The notes under the pieces were generated by a model. The model was not told the origin of the DNA and did not search any database. It saw only the letters and a list, made by a program, of their open reading frames with translations. The position numbers were made by a program, and so were the translations under genes. A stretch of DNA of 5,876 nt from Chloroflexota bacterium (GTDB lineage Bacteria > Chloroflexota > Anaerolineae > UBA1429), in assembly GCA_012513725.1 (NCBI GenBank), contig JAAZBQ010000621.1, positions 1 to 5,876 on the forward strand, written 5' to 3'. Of the stretch, positions 1 through 5,876 are shown in pieces; the first letter of the stretch is position 1; every line of letters starts with the position of its first letter.

Positions 1-36
1 GGGCAAGAGTGGTATGATGCAGCGCATGCACACACC

Positions 37-44
37 GAGAGGAG
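37..44 (+). promoter_or_regulatory. Shine-Dalgarno site of the enolase-superfamily gene
   Basis: The purine run GAGAGGAG contains AGGAG and ends 9 bases before the ATG at 54. It fixes that ATG as the start and argues against the out-of-frame ATGs at 14, 17 and 25. Nothing resembling a promoter is visible in the 53 bases before the gene, so transcription probably begins outside the window. Confidence 0.75.
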
Positions 45-53
45 CACCGCGCG

Positions 54-1220
54 ATGCAGATCACGGCCGTCAAGACCTTCCTGGTGGAGGGCATCAAGTA
101 CAACTGGACGCTGGTCAAGGTAGAGACCGACACGGGCCTGCACGGCTGGGGCGAGGGCACCAACAGGCCCGGCTCACCCCTGGTGGAGGCCGCCTGCCGC
201 CACGTCGGCGAGCGCATCATCGGGCTCGACCCGCGCCGGATCGACTTTGTCTGGACCAAGCTCTACCGCGACATGCACTGGATGGGCCAGGCGGGCCCGC
301 TCCTCTCGGCCATCAGCGCTATCGACATCGCCCTCTGGGACATCAAGGGCAAGATGCTCGGCGCGCCGATCTATGAGCTGCTCGGCGGCGCCTACCGCAC
401 CGAGATCGAGCTCTATGCGAACTACTGGTTCATCGAGGGCTCCCACGAGCCCCAGGACTATGCCCAGCAGGCCCGCGATACGGTGGCGCAGGGCTTTGGC
501 GCGCTCAAGCTGGATCCCTTTGCCCACGTGAACTATCTCTACGGCCAGGACCTCTCCACCACGAACGCGCTCACCGAGCCCCAGAAACAGCGGGCCCTCG
601 ACGTGGTCGCCGCTGTCGCCGAGGCGGTGGGCAAGGACGTACCCATCGCCATCGAGACCCACGCCTTTTTGAACGGGCCGACGGCCGTGGAGATGGCCCA
701 CCGGCTGGCGAGCCTGGGCTTTACCTGCATGTGGTACGAGGAACCGGCCCTCCCCGAGTTCCCCGACGCTATCGCCGACATCCGCCGGCAGATTCCTCTC
801 CCGGTCTGCGTCGGCGAGCGCATCCACACCCGCTACATGGCACGGCCGATCCTCGACCGGCACGCCACCGACTATTTGATGCCCGACGTGGCGCGCTGCG
901 GCGGCATCTCGGAACTGCGCAAGATCGCGAACCTAGCCGAGACGTACAACGTGCCCATCGCGCCACACAGCCCGAACGGCCCGATCTGCACGATCGCCTC
1001 CGCCCACGTGGCGGCCTGCATCCCGAACTTTTTCCGGCAGGAGTTCATGGCCAAGGACGTGGCCTGGTCGAGCCTGTGCCTCTCTCACCCGCTGCCGGTG
1101 GCGAACGGTCGCTTTACGCTGCCCGATCGGCCCGGCCTGGGCTTTGACATCGACGAGGAGCGCCTGGCTGCCTCGCCGGGCCTGCGGGTCGCGCCGACCG
1201 ATCGCGCCTTTTACGTGTAG
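54..1220 (+). CDS. Mandelate racemase/muconate lactonizing enzyme family protein, probable sugar-acid dehydratase (galactonate dehydratase-like)
   Basis: This 388-residue protein is a cytoplasmic Mg-dependent enolase-superfamily enzyme. Such enzymes remove the proton next to a carboxylate; dehydratases of this type turn aldonic acids into 2-keto-3-deoxy acids. The N-terminal capping domain (about 1-120) ends in the family pattern AIDIALWDIKGK (89-100). The barrel follows, with a KLD motif at 152-154. Putative metal ligands are Glu201 (in ETH, 201-203), Glu229 (in YEEP) and Glu255 (in GER). Asp278 and His305 (in APHSPNGP) form the expected acid/base dyad, and Glu330 (in RQEF) fits the late glutamate of galactonate dehydratase. 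His203 would be the second catalytic histidine of that enzyme. Length matches the roughly 380-residue family. The first metal ligand is Glu where mandelate racemase and E. coli DgoD have Asp. Family assignment is secure; the substrate is inferred and could be another aldonate. It probably shares a transcript with the dehydrogenase gene downstream. Confidence 0.93.
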   Translation: MQITAVKTFLVEGIKYNWTLVKVETDTGLHGWGEGTNRPGSPLVEAACRHVGERIIGLDPRRIDFVWTKLYRDMHWMGQAGPLLSAISAIDIALWDIKGKMLGAPIYELLGGAYRTEIELYANYWFIEGSHEPQDYAQQARDTVAQGFGALKLDPFAHVNYLYGQDLSTTNALTEPQKQRALDVVAAVAEAVGKDVPIAIETHAFLNGPTAVEMAHRLASLGFTCMWYEEPALPEFPDAIADIRRQIPLPVCVGERIHTRYMARPILDRHATDYLMPDVARCGGISELRKIANLAETYNVPIAPHSPNGPICTIASAHVAACIPNFFRQEFMAKDVAWSSLCLSHPLPVANGRFTLPDRPGLGFDIDEERLAASPGLRVAPTDRAFYV

Positions 1221-1272
1221 GCGCCCGCTTGACCGTACGCGAGCACCCTATCAACAAGACAACACCCACTCC

Positions 1273-1278
1273 AGGAGG
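1273..1278 (+). promoter_or_regulatory. Strong Shine-Dalgarno site of the dehydrogenase gene
   Basis: A perfect AGGAGG lies 8 bases before the ATG at 1287 and fixes that start. It is the best match to the anti-Shine-Dalgarno consensus in the window. This suggests the dehydrogenase is translated independently of the preceding gene, whose stop is 66 bases upstream. Confidence 0.85.
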
Positions 1279-1286
1279 GCGTTACG

Positions 1287-2303
1287 ATGAAAAAGGTCGT
1301 CATCACCGGACCGCGACGGGCCGAGATCGTCGAGGTGCCCGAGCCGCGCGCCCGGGAGGACTGGGCCGTCGTGAAGGTGCACGTGGCGCCGATGTGCACC
1401 GAGTACAAGGCCTGGCTGACCGGCCATGAGAACCACTTCCTCGGCCACGAGGCGGTCGGCGAGGTCGTCGAGGTGGCGCAGCCCGGGCGCGTGGCCGTCG
1501 GCGACCGGGTGGTGGTGATGCCACTGTACGCCTGCGGGCGCTGTCGCCTCTGCGTCGCAGGGGACTATATCCACTGCCAGAACGCGCTCGACCCGCGGGC
1601 CTTTTTGGAGAACGGCGAGGGGAGCGCCACCTATGCCCAGTACCTGGCCAAGCCGGGCTGGATGCTGCCCCGCATCCCGGATGAGATGACCTACGAGCAG
1701 GCAGCGCTGGCGCTCTGCGCCCTGGGCCCCTCGTTTGGGGCGTTCGACGGGATGGGCCTCGGGGCGTTCGATACGGTCCTGATCACCGGGCTGGGGCCCG
1801 TGGGGCTCGGCGCCGTGGTGAACGCCAAGTTCCGCGGGGCGCGGGTCATCGCGGTGGAGAGCATCCCCTACCGCACCGAGCGGGCCCGCATGATCGGCGC
1901 CGATCACGTGGTGGATCCGGGCGCCCCCGATGCCCTCCAGGAGATCCTAGACCTCACGGAAGGGATCGGGGTAGACCAGGCGCTGGACTGCTCGGGCGTG
2001 GTCGCCGCCCAGCGGTTGTGCATCGATGCGACGCGGCGGCGGGGGCAGGTCGCCTTTGTCGGCGAGTGCCAGGACGAACTGGGGATCCGGGTCAGCCCCG
2101 ACATGATCCGCAAGGGGCTCACCGTGCGGGGCTCGTGGCACTATAACCTCTCGCTGTACCCCCGGGTCCTCCAGGTGATCGCGGGCTCGCCCTCGGCCCG
2201 GCACCTGGTGAGCCACATCCTGCCGATGAGCTGCGCCCAGGATGCCCTGGCGCTCACCGCGTCGCACCAGTGCGCCAAGGTGCTCCTGCGCCCCTGGGAG
2301 TAG
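1287..2303 (+). CDS. Zinc-dependent medium-chain alcohol/polyol dehydrogenase
   Basis: This 338-residue cytoplasmic enzyme belongs to the zinc-containing medium-chain dehydrogenases, which interconvert alcohols or sugars and carbonyls with NAD(P). The GroES-like domain holds Cys37 and the GHE motif (53-55; His54, Glu55), the expected catalytic-zinc region. Cys144 (in LCALGP) is a candidate third ligand. Cys83, Cys86, Cys89 and Cys97 form the structural-zinc lobe. The Rossmann domain begins with GLGPVG (168-173), and Glu191 at the end of the second strand favours NAD over NADP, because an acidic residue there binds the ribose hydroxyls. Length and layout match threonine/sorbitol dehydrogenase-like enzymes and E. 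coli RspB. It follows the enolase-superfamily gene by 66 bases in the same direction. A role in oxidising the sugar or sugar acid handled by that enzyme is therefore inferred. The substrate cannot be named from the sequence. Confidence 0.93.
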   Translation: MKKVVITGPRRAEIVEVPEPRAREDWAVVKVHVAPMCTEYKAWLTGHENHFLGHEAVGEVVEVAQPGRVAVGDRVVVMPLYACGRCRLCVAGDYIHCQNALDPRAFLENGEGSATYAQYLAKPGWMLPRIPDEMTYEQAALALCALGPSFGAFDGMGLGAFDTVLITGLGPVGLGAVVNAKFRGARVIAVESIPYRTERARMIGADHVVDPGAPDALQEILDLTEGIGVDQALDCSGVVAAQRLCIDATRRRGQVAFVGECQDELGIRVSPDMIRKGLTVRGSWHYNLSLYPRVLQVIAGSPSARHLVSHILPMSCAQDALALTASHQCAKVLLRPWE

Positions 2304-2313
2304 GCCATCGCCC

Positions 2314-2342
2314 TGACCGGGGCGCAGGCACAGCCCGGGTCA
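2314..2342 (+). terminator. GC-rich hairpin after the dehydrogenase gene, possible terminator
   Basis: TGACCGGGGC pairs with GCCCGGGTCA around a 9-base loop, giving nine base pairs with one internal G-G mismatch (2319 against 2337). It starts 11 bases after the dehydrogenase stop and lies before the pstS promoter candidate, where a transcript end would be expected. No T-run follows, so it is not a textbook intrinsic terminator. It could instead protect the 3' end of the messenger, or be a chance product of the high GC content. Confidence 0.4.
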
Positions 2343-2377
2343 CCCTAGCGTAGCCGCGAGCGGGCCTTGGGCCGCAC

Positions 2378-2406
2378 TTGCCCCTGTGGTCGGTGTGTGG
2401 CACAAT
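2378..2406 (+). promoter_or_regulatory. Sigma70-type promoter candidate for the pst operon
   Basis: TTGCCC (2378-2383) and CACAAT (2401-2406) are separated by exactly 17 bases. Each matches four of six positions of the TTGACA/TATAAT consensus, including the conserved TTG of the first and the final AAT of the second. Transcription would start near 2413, leaving a leader of about 50 bases before the ATG at 2464. It is the best such pair I found in the intergenic stretch. I do not recognise a Pho box (direct repeats like CTGTCAT), although phosphate control of this operon would be expected. Confidence 0.45.
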
Positions 2407-2418
2407 ACGCGACGGACT

Positions 2419-2430
2419 GCGGCCGGCCGC
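2419..2430. repeat. Perfect 12-base palindrome in the pst leader
   Basis: GCGGCCGGCCGC reads identically on both strands and sits just after the predicted transcription start, a position where a repressor could act. It is made only of G and C, so chance occurrence in such DNA is quite possible, and no known operator is recognised. Confidence 0.35.
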
Positions 2431-2463
2431 GTGGAGATCGGGACGACGAAACGGGACGTATCG

Positions 2464-3432
2464 ATGAGACAGGGCAAGACCAATAACCGCCTGGCGAGGC
2501 GCCGGCCACTGGGCCTCGGCGTACGCTACTACTCCCCTACAAGGACCCCCTCTTCCCTTCGGTTGCTCTCGCTGTTCCTCGTCGTTGCCCTCCTCGCCCT
2601 GGCGGGCTGCCGGCCCGCCGATGCGACCGGCCCCGGCGGTGGTGCCACCTCGCCCCGGACGATCGAGAACAAGGGCTCTGACACCCTGGTCAACCTCGCC
2701 CTGGCCTGGGCCGAGGCCTATATCGCCGAGCACCCCGAGGTGCGCATCTCGGTTACCGGCGGCGGCTCGGGCACCGGCATCGCGGCCATGATCAACGGCA
2801 CGGTCGACATCGCCAACGCCTCCCGGGAGATGAGCGAGGGCGAGTTTGCGGAGGCCCGCGCGAACGGCGTCGACCCGATCGAGTTCACCGTCGCCCTGGA
2901 CGCCATCGCTGTGGTGGTGAACCCGACCAATCCTGTTGATCGCCTCACCCTCGAGCAGATCTCCGGGATCTATACCGGGCGATATACCAACTGGACTGAC
3001 GTCGGCGGCGAGGACCGACCGATCGTGCTCCTGTCGCGCGAGTCCAACTCGGGCACCTACATCTACTTTTTGGAGAACGTCATCCGCCTCGGCGACGAGG
3101 ACTCGGATCTCCTCTTTTCCCCCGACACGCTCCTGATGCCCTCGTCGGAGGGGATCAGCGAAGAGGTCCGCCACAACCCGAACGCGATCGGCTACGACGG
3201 CCTGGGCTACGTCACGCCCGACCAGAAGGTGATCGCTATCGGGGCGTCGGAGGACGGTCCGTACGTCGAGCCCTCGGTCGATACGGTGAACTCGGGCGCC
3301 TACCCCATCGCCCGCGATCTGTTCATGTACACTGCCGGCCAGCCCGCCGGGCAGATCGAGGAGTACATGAACTGGATCCTCGGTGAGGGGCAGGCCGTCG
3401 TCCCGGAGATCGGCTTTGTGCCCCTGCAGTAG
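2464..3432 (+). CDS. pstS: Phosphate ABC transporter substrate-binding lipoprotein PstS
   Basis: The protein binds inorganic phosphate outside the membrane and delivers it to the PstCAB transporter. From the ATG at 2464 it has 322 residues. A hydrophobic segment (about 34-47) ends in the lipobox LALAGC, so Cys49 should be lipid-modified after signal peptidase II cleavage, leaving a mature protein of about 274 residues. Phosphate-contact motifs of the family follow: GSDT (71-74), GGGSGTG (99-105), Asp115 in the VDIANASR stretch, and SRESNSGTY (191-199), corresponding to the Arg/Ser-Gly-Thr cluster of E. coli PstS. An in-frame GTG at 2386 would add 26 residues with no signal character and lies upstream of the predicted transcription start, so I prefer the ATG although its ribosome site is weak (GGGA at 2453). 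Even so, about 31 residues precede the hydrophobic core, an unusually long n-region that includes three arginines (12-14). It is the first gene of a pst operon; pstC begins 19 bases after its stop. Confidence 0.95.
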   Translation: MRQGKTNNRLARRRPLGLGVRYYSPTRTPSSLRLLSLFLVVALLALAGCRPADATGPGGGATSPRTIENKGSDTLVNLALAWAEAYIAEHPEVRISVTGGGSGTGIAAMINGTVDIANASREMSEGEFAEARANGVDPIEFTVALDAIAVVVNPTNPVDRLTLEQISGIYTGRYTNWTDVGGEDRPIVLLSRESNSGTYIYFLENVIRLGDEDSDLLFSPDTLLMPSSEGISEEVRHNPNAIGYDGLGYVTPDQKVIAIGASEDGPYVEPSVDTVNSGAYPIARDLFMYTAGQPAGQIEEYMNWILGEGQAVVPEIGFVPLQ

Positions 3433-3451
3433 GGCGATAGAGAGACGCAAC

Positions 3452-4372
3452 ATGACCGATGCGCAAGAGGCAACACGGGTTGGCCGACGTCGGCCGCGCT
3501 GGGACGAGTTCGCCGCGGAGACCCTCATCCGCGTGCTGGGTTTCTCGACGATTGGGCTCGTCGGCCTGATCTTCCTGTTCCTCCTGCGCGAGGGCGTGCC
3601 CGCCTTTATCGAGATCTCCCTGGGCAACCTGGCGGACGTCCGCTGGTACCCGGCCTTTGACCTATACGGCATGGTGCCGCTCCTGTTGGGCTCCATCCTC
3701 GTGACGCTGACCGCCATCATCATCGCGCTGCCCCTCGGCGTCGCGGCGGCGGTTTTCGTGCGGGAGGCCGCCCCACCCTGGGCGCGGGACGTGCTCAAGC
3801 CCATCATCGAGGTGCTGGCCGGGATCCCCTCGGTCGTCCTGGGATTCTTTGGCATGACCGTCCTGGCCCCGCTGGTCCGCGTGTACCTCGGGGCGCCCAC
3901 CGGGCTCACCGCCTTTACCGGCGCGCTGCTCCTGGCCTACATGTCGCTGCCCACCATCATCACCATCGCCGAGGACGCCCTGGACAACGTCCCCCGCAGC
4001 CTGCGCGACGCCGCCCTGGCGATGGGCGCCACCCGCTGGCAGACCATCTGGCGGGTCGTGGTGCCGGCGGCGCGCTCGGGCATCATCACGGCCGTGATGC
4101 TGGGGATGGGCCGCGCCATCGGTGAGACGATGGCGGTCATGATGGTGACGGGAAACGCGGCGCGGGTGCCCCTGGGGCTCGATGCCCTGTTCCGCCCGGT
4201 GCGCACGATGACGGCCACGATCGCGGCCGAGATGGGCGAGGTCGCCCAGGGCAGCGTGCACTATCACGCGCTGTTTGGCATCGGCGTGCTGCTGTTCGTG
4301 GTCACCTTCCTGATCAACCTGGCTGCGGCCCGGGCGATTTTCGCCGCACGCCGGCAGGGAGGTCTGCGCTGA
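3452..4372 (+). CDS. pstC: Phosphate ABC transporter permease subunit PstC
   Basis: This is one of the two membrane subunits forming the phosphate channel. It has 306 residues and about six hydrophobic segments (near 25-45, 75-103, 118-142, 152-172, 211-233 and 282-302). The segments are preceded by a charged cytoplasmic N-terminus rich in arginine. The IPSVVLGFFG motif (125-134) is shared with PstA. The cytoplasmic EAA-type coupling loop runs from about 174 to 205, with AMGATRW at 190-196, and is followed by the IGET motif (223-226). The long periplasmic loop after the first segment and the YGMVPLLLGS stretch (72-81) are typical of PstC. I chose the ATG at 3452, which lies 19 bases after the pstS stop and behind a weak AGAGAGA ribosome site. 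The reading frame extends back to an ATG at 3383, but that would overlap pstS by 50 bases and add residues with no family resemblance. The stop overlaps the pstA start. Confidence 0.95.
   Translation: MTDAQEATRVGRRRPRWDEFAAETLIRVLGFSTIGLVGLIFLFLLREGVPAFIEISLGNLADVRWYPAFDLYGMVPLLLGSILVTLTAIIIALPLGVAAAVFVREAAPPWARDVLKPIIEVLAGIPSVVLGFFGMTVLAPLVRVYLGAPTGLTAFTGALLLAYMSLPTIITIAEDALDNVPRSLRDAALAMGATRWQTIWRVVVPAARSGIITAVMLGMGRAIGETMAVMMVTGNAARVPLGLDALFRPVRTMTATIAAEMGEVAQGSVHYHALFGIGVLLFVVTFLINLAAARAIFAARRQGGLR
4356..4363 (+). promoter_or_regulatory. Shine-Dalgarno site of pstA inside the end of pstC
   Basis: AGGGAGGT lies within the last codons of pstC and ends 8 bases before the pstA ATG. Together with the TGATG stop-start overlap it points to coupled translation, which would keep the two permease subunits in equal amounts. 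Confidence 0.8.
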
Positions 4373-5217
4373 TGGATCGCCACCTGACACAGCGCATTGG
4401 GTTTGCACTGCTCTTCCTGGCCACCGTCGTGGTCGTCGTGCCGATCTTTGTGGTGATCGCCGTGATCATCGTGCGGGGGCTACCGGCGATCAGCTGGGAG
4501 TTTCTCACCGCAACGCCGAGGAACGGGATGACCGAGGGGGGCATCTTTCCCGCGCTGGTGGGCACCATCATCCTGACCCTGGGCACCGCCGTCGCCTCGA
4601 TTCCGGTGGGGGTCGGCGGCGCCATCTACCTGGCCGAGTACGCCTCGGACAACTGGTGGACCCGGGCGATCCGGTTGGCCATCGTGAACCTGGCCGGCGT
4701 GCCGTCCGTAGTGTACGGGCTGTTTGGGCTGGGACTCTTTGTGCTGTTCCTCCAGATGGGTACGTCGATCCTGGCGGGATCGTTGACCCTGGCGATCATG
4801 ACCCTGCCGGTGATCATCTCGGCCGCCGAAGAGGCGCTGCGCGCGGTGCCGGTCGAGTTCCGCACCGTGAGCGCCAGCCTGGGCGGCACGCGCTGGCAGG
4901 GCATCTGGCGCATCGTCTTGCCCCAGGCGCTGCCCGGCGTGGTGACGGGGGTGCTCCTGGGGCTCCTGAGGGCGGCCGGCGAGACGGCGCCCATCCTGTT
5001 CACCGTGGTGGCGTTCTTCCGGCCCGACTTGCCGAGCTCTCCCTTTGACCAGACGATGGCTCTGCCCTACCATCTCTATGTGGTCAGCACGCAGGTGCCG
5101 GGCATGCCCCAGCACATCCAGTTCGGCACGGCGCTGGTGCTCATGGCGCTGGTGCTGTCGATGAACATCGTCGCGACACTGATCCGCCGCCGATTCCGGG
5201 GCCGCCGTCAATGGTAG
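4372..5217 (+). CDS. pstA: Phosphate ABC transporter permease subunit PstA
   Basis: This second channel subunit pairs with PstC. It has 281 residues and roughly six membrane segments (near 11-34, 60-87, 103-127, 132-150, 188-213 and 252-272). Shared permease motifs are VPSVVYGLFG (110-119), an EAA-type loop starting at EEALRAVP (153-160) with SLGGTRW at 169-175, and AGET (202-205). The loop contacts the ATPase. The C-terminal part, with DQTMALPYHLY and a final Arg-rich tail, is characteristic of PstA. Length is normal for the family (about 280). The start is fixed by the strong ribosome site and by the one-base overlap with the pstC stop. The WQGIWR and WQTIWR stretches of PstA and PstC are nearly the same, as expected for ancient paralogues. 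The ATPase gene pstB begins 25 bases downstream. Confidence 0.95.
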   Translation: MDRHLTQRIGFALLFLATVVVVVPIFVVIAVIIVRGLPAISWEFLTATPRNGMTEGGIFPALVGTIILTLGTAVASIPVGVGGAIYLAEYASDNWWTRAIRLAIVNLAGVPSVVYGLFGLGLFVLFLQMGTSILAGSLTLAIMTLPVIISAAEEALRAVPVEFRTVSASLGGTRWQGIWRIVLPQALPGVVTGVLLGLLRAAGETAPILFTVVAFFRPDLPSSPFDQTMALPYHLYVVSTQVPGMPQHIQFGTALVLMALVLSMNIVATLIRRRFRGRRQW

Positions 5218-5242
5218 CCCCACCCACCGTGAGACGTACGTG

Positions 5243-5876
5243 ATGAGTTTCGTAGCAGAGCCCGTCATCCGCATCGAGGACCTGAGTTTCTGGTACTCGA
5301 GCACCCGCGCGTTGCGCGACATCAACCTGGAGATCCCCCGGCGCGCCATCACCACGGTGTTTGGGCCGGCAGGCGGCGGCAAGACCACCCTGCTCCGCGT
5401 CATCAACCGGCTGAACGACCTGAGCCCCGGTGTCCGCCAGACGGGCCGCGTGCTTTTGAACGGCGAGGACATCTATGCGCCCTCGGTCGACGTCGTCGAC
5501 CTGCGGCGTAGGGTGGGGATGGTGTTCGCCCTGCCCCTGCCGCTGCCGGGCACCATCCGCTACAACATCGTTTACGGGCCCACGCTGGCCGGGACGCGGA
5601 GTCGTGCGGAGCTGGACGACATCGTCGAGCGCAGCCTGCAGCAGGCCGCCCTGTGGGACGAGGTCAAGGATCGCCTGGACGACCCCGCCACCGCGCTATC
5701 GGGCGGGCAGCAGCAGCGGCTGTGCATCGCCCGCAGCCTGGCCCTCCGCCCGGAGGTGCTCCTCCTGGACGAGCCGACGTCGGGGCTGGATCCCATCTCG
5801 ACGTCGCGCGTGGAAGAGTCGCTGTTCGTGCTCCGCGAGGAGTACAGCATCGTCATCGTGCCCCATAGCGTGCAAC
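5243..5876 (+). CDS. pstB: Phosphate ABC transporter ATP-binding protein PstB, 3' end cut by the window
   Basis: This cytoplasmic ATPase powers phosphate import through PstCA. The window holds 211 codons of a family usually about 250-260 residues long, so some 40 residues are missing; no internal stop is seen. The Walker A motif is GPAGGGKTT (41-49), the signature is LSGGQQQR (152-159), Walker B is VLLLDEPTSGLD (172-183), and the H-loop histidine is His208. The PstB-type spacing and the YNIVYGP stretch (107-113) support the name over other ABC ATPases, as does its place after pstSCA. The Q-loop is odd: VGMVF is followed by Ala96 and LPLPLP, where PstB normally has Gln then K-P-x-P-F-P. Walker A has Ala-Gly-Gly where Ser-Gly-Cys is usual, and His208 follows Pro in place of Thr. 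The ATG at 5243 has a poor ribosome site; a GTG directly before it (5240) is an equally possible start. Confidence 0.93.
   Translation, partial: MSFVAEPVIRIEDLSFWYSSTRALRDINLEIPRRAITTVFGPAGGGKTTLLRVINRLNDLSPGVRQTGRVLLNGEDIYAPSVDVVDLRRRVGMVFALPLPLPGTIRYNIVYGPTLAGTRSRAELDDIVERSLQQAALWDEVKDRLDDPATALSGGQQQRLCIARSLALRPEVLLLDEPTSGLDPISTSRVEESLFVLREEYSIVIVPHSVQ

Noticed and set aside
1..17. Possible last codons of an upstream gene ending in TGA at 15-17
   Set aside because: Only four codons could be seen, and two other frames are also open at the window edge, so no call can be supported.
174..863. A 229-codon minus-strand frame opposite the enolase-superfamily gene
   Set aside because: It has no recognisable domain and its composition mirrors the coding strand; the + strand gene has a full set of catalytic motifs.
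1229..1254. Promoter-like TTGACC and TATCAA before the dehydrogenase gene
   Set aside because: The first box matches five of six bases, but the spacing is 14 bases, too short for a normal sigma70 promoter, and no good second box occurs at 16-18 bases. Co-transcription with the preceding gene is simpler.
2254..3909. A 551-codon open frame on the minus strand opposite pstS and the start of pstC
   Set aside because: Its product is low-complexity, rich in Arg, Gly, Asp and Pro, and matches no family I know. It lies opposite two unmistakable genes; long antisense frames are expected in GC-rich DNA with G/C-ending codons.
4028..4932. Similar stretches in pstC and pstA around the coupling loop (WQTIWR and WQGIWR)
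   Set aside because: This is the expected conserved EAA-type region of two paralogous permeases, not a recent repeat.
4480..5472. A 330-codon minus-strand frame opposite pstA and pstB
   Set aside because: It has the same shadow character: a His/Arg/Gln-rich product without domains, opposite well-recognised genes.

Overview
The window is GC-rich bacterial DNA with codons ending mostly in G or C. It is densely packed, and all six genes lie on the + strand. The style of the proteins (a PstS lipoprotein, a divergent PstB, and an enolase-superfamily dehydratase next to a zinc dehydrogenase) would fit a free-living heterotroph. A GC-rich Chloroflexota such as a Thermomicrobia relative is my best guess, but that is an inference from general resemblance; no marker gene in the window settles it.

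Region 1 (about 1-2303) is a two-gene catabolic unit. The first gene encodes a mandelate racemase/muconate lactonizing enzyme family protein (enolase superfamily) with the active-site layout of the sugar-acid dehydratases, most like D-galactonate dehydratase. The second, 66 bases on and with a strong Shine-Dalgarno sequence, encodes a zinc-dependent medium-chain dehydrogenase. Together they probably oxidise and dehydrate a sugar or sugar acid. The pairing resembles E. coli rspA-rspB. The substrate cannot be read from the sequence.

Region 2 (2304-2463) is the only sizeable intergenic stretch. It holds, in order, a GC-rich hairpin just after the dehydrogenase stop, a sigma70-type promoter candidate with a 17-base spacer, and a perfect 12-base palindrome just after the predicted transcription start. 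The promoter position argues that pstS starts at the ATG at 2464, not at the upstream in-frame GTG at 2386.

Region 3 (2464 to window end) is a high-affinity phosphate uptake operon in the classical order pstS-pstC-pstA-pstB. It encodes a phosphate-binding lipoprotein, two permease subunits and the ATPase. pstC and pstA overlap by one base (TGATG), and pstB is cut by the window end after 211 codons. The ATPase is the most unusual gene here. The nearly invariant Q-loop glutamine is replaced by alanine in a proline/leucine-rich loop, the Walker A is a variant, and a proline precedes the H-loop histidine, while the signature and Walker B motifs are intact. I see no RNA genes, mobile elements, CRISPR arrays or truly novel multi-gene system; the window is mostly ordinary metabolism and transport.
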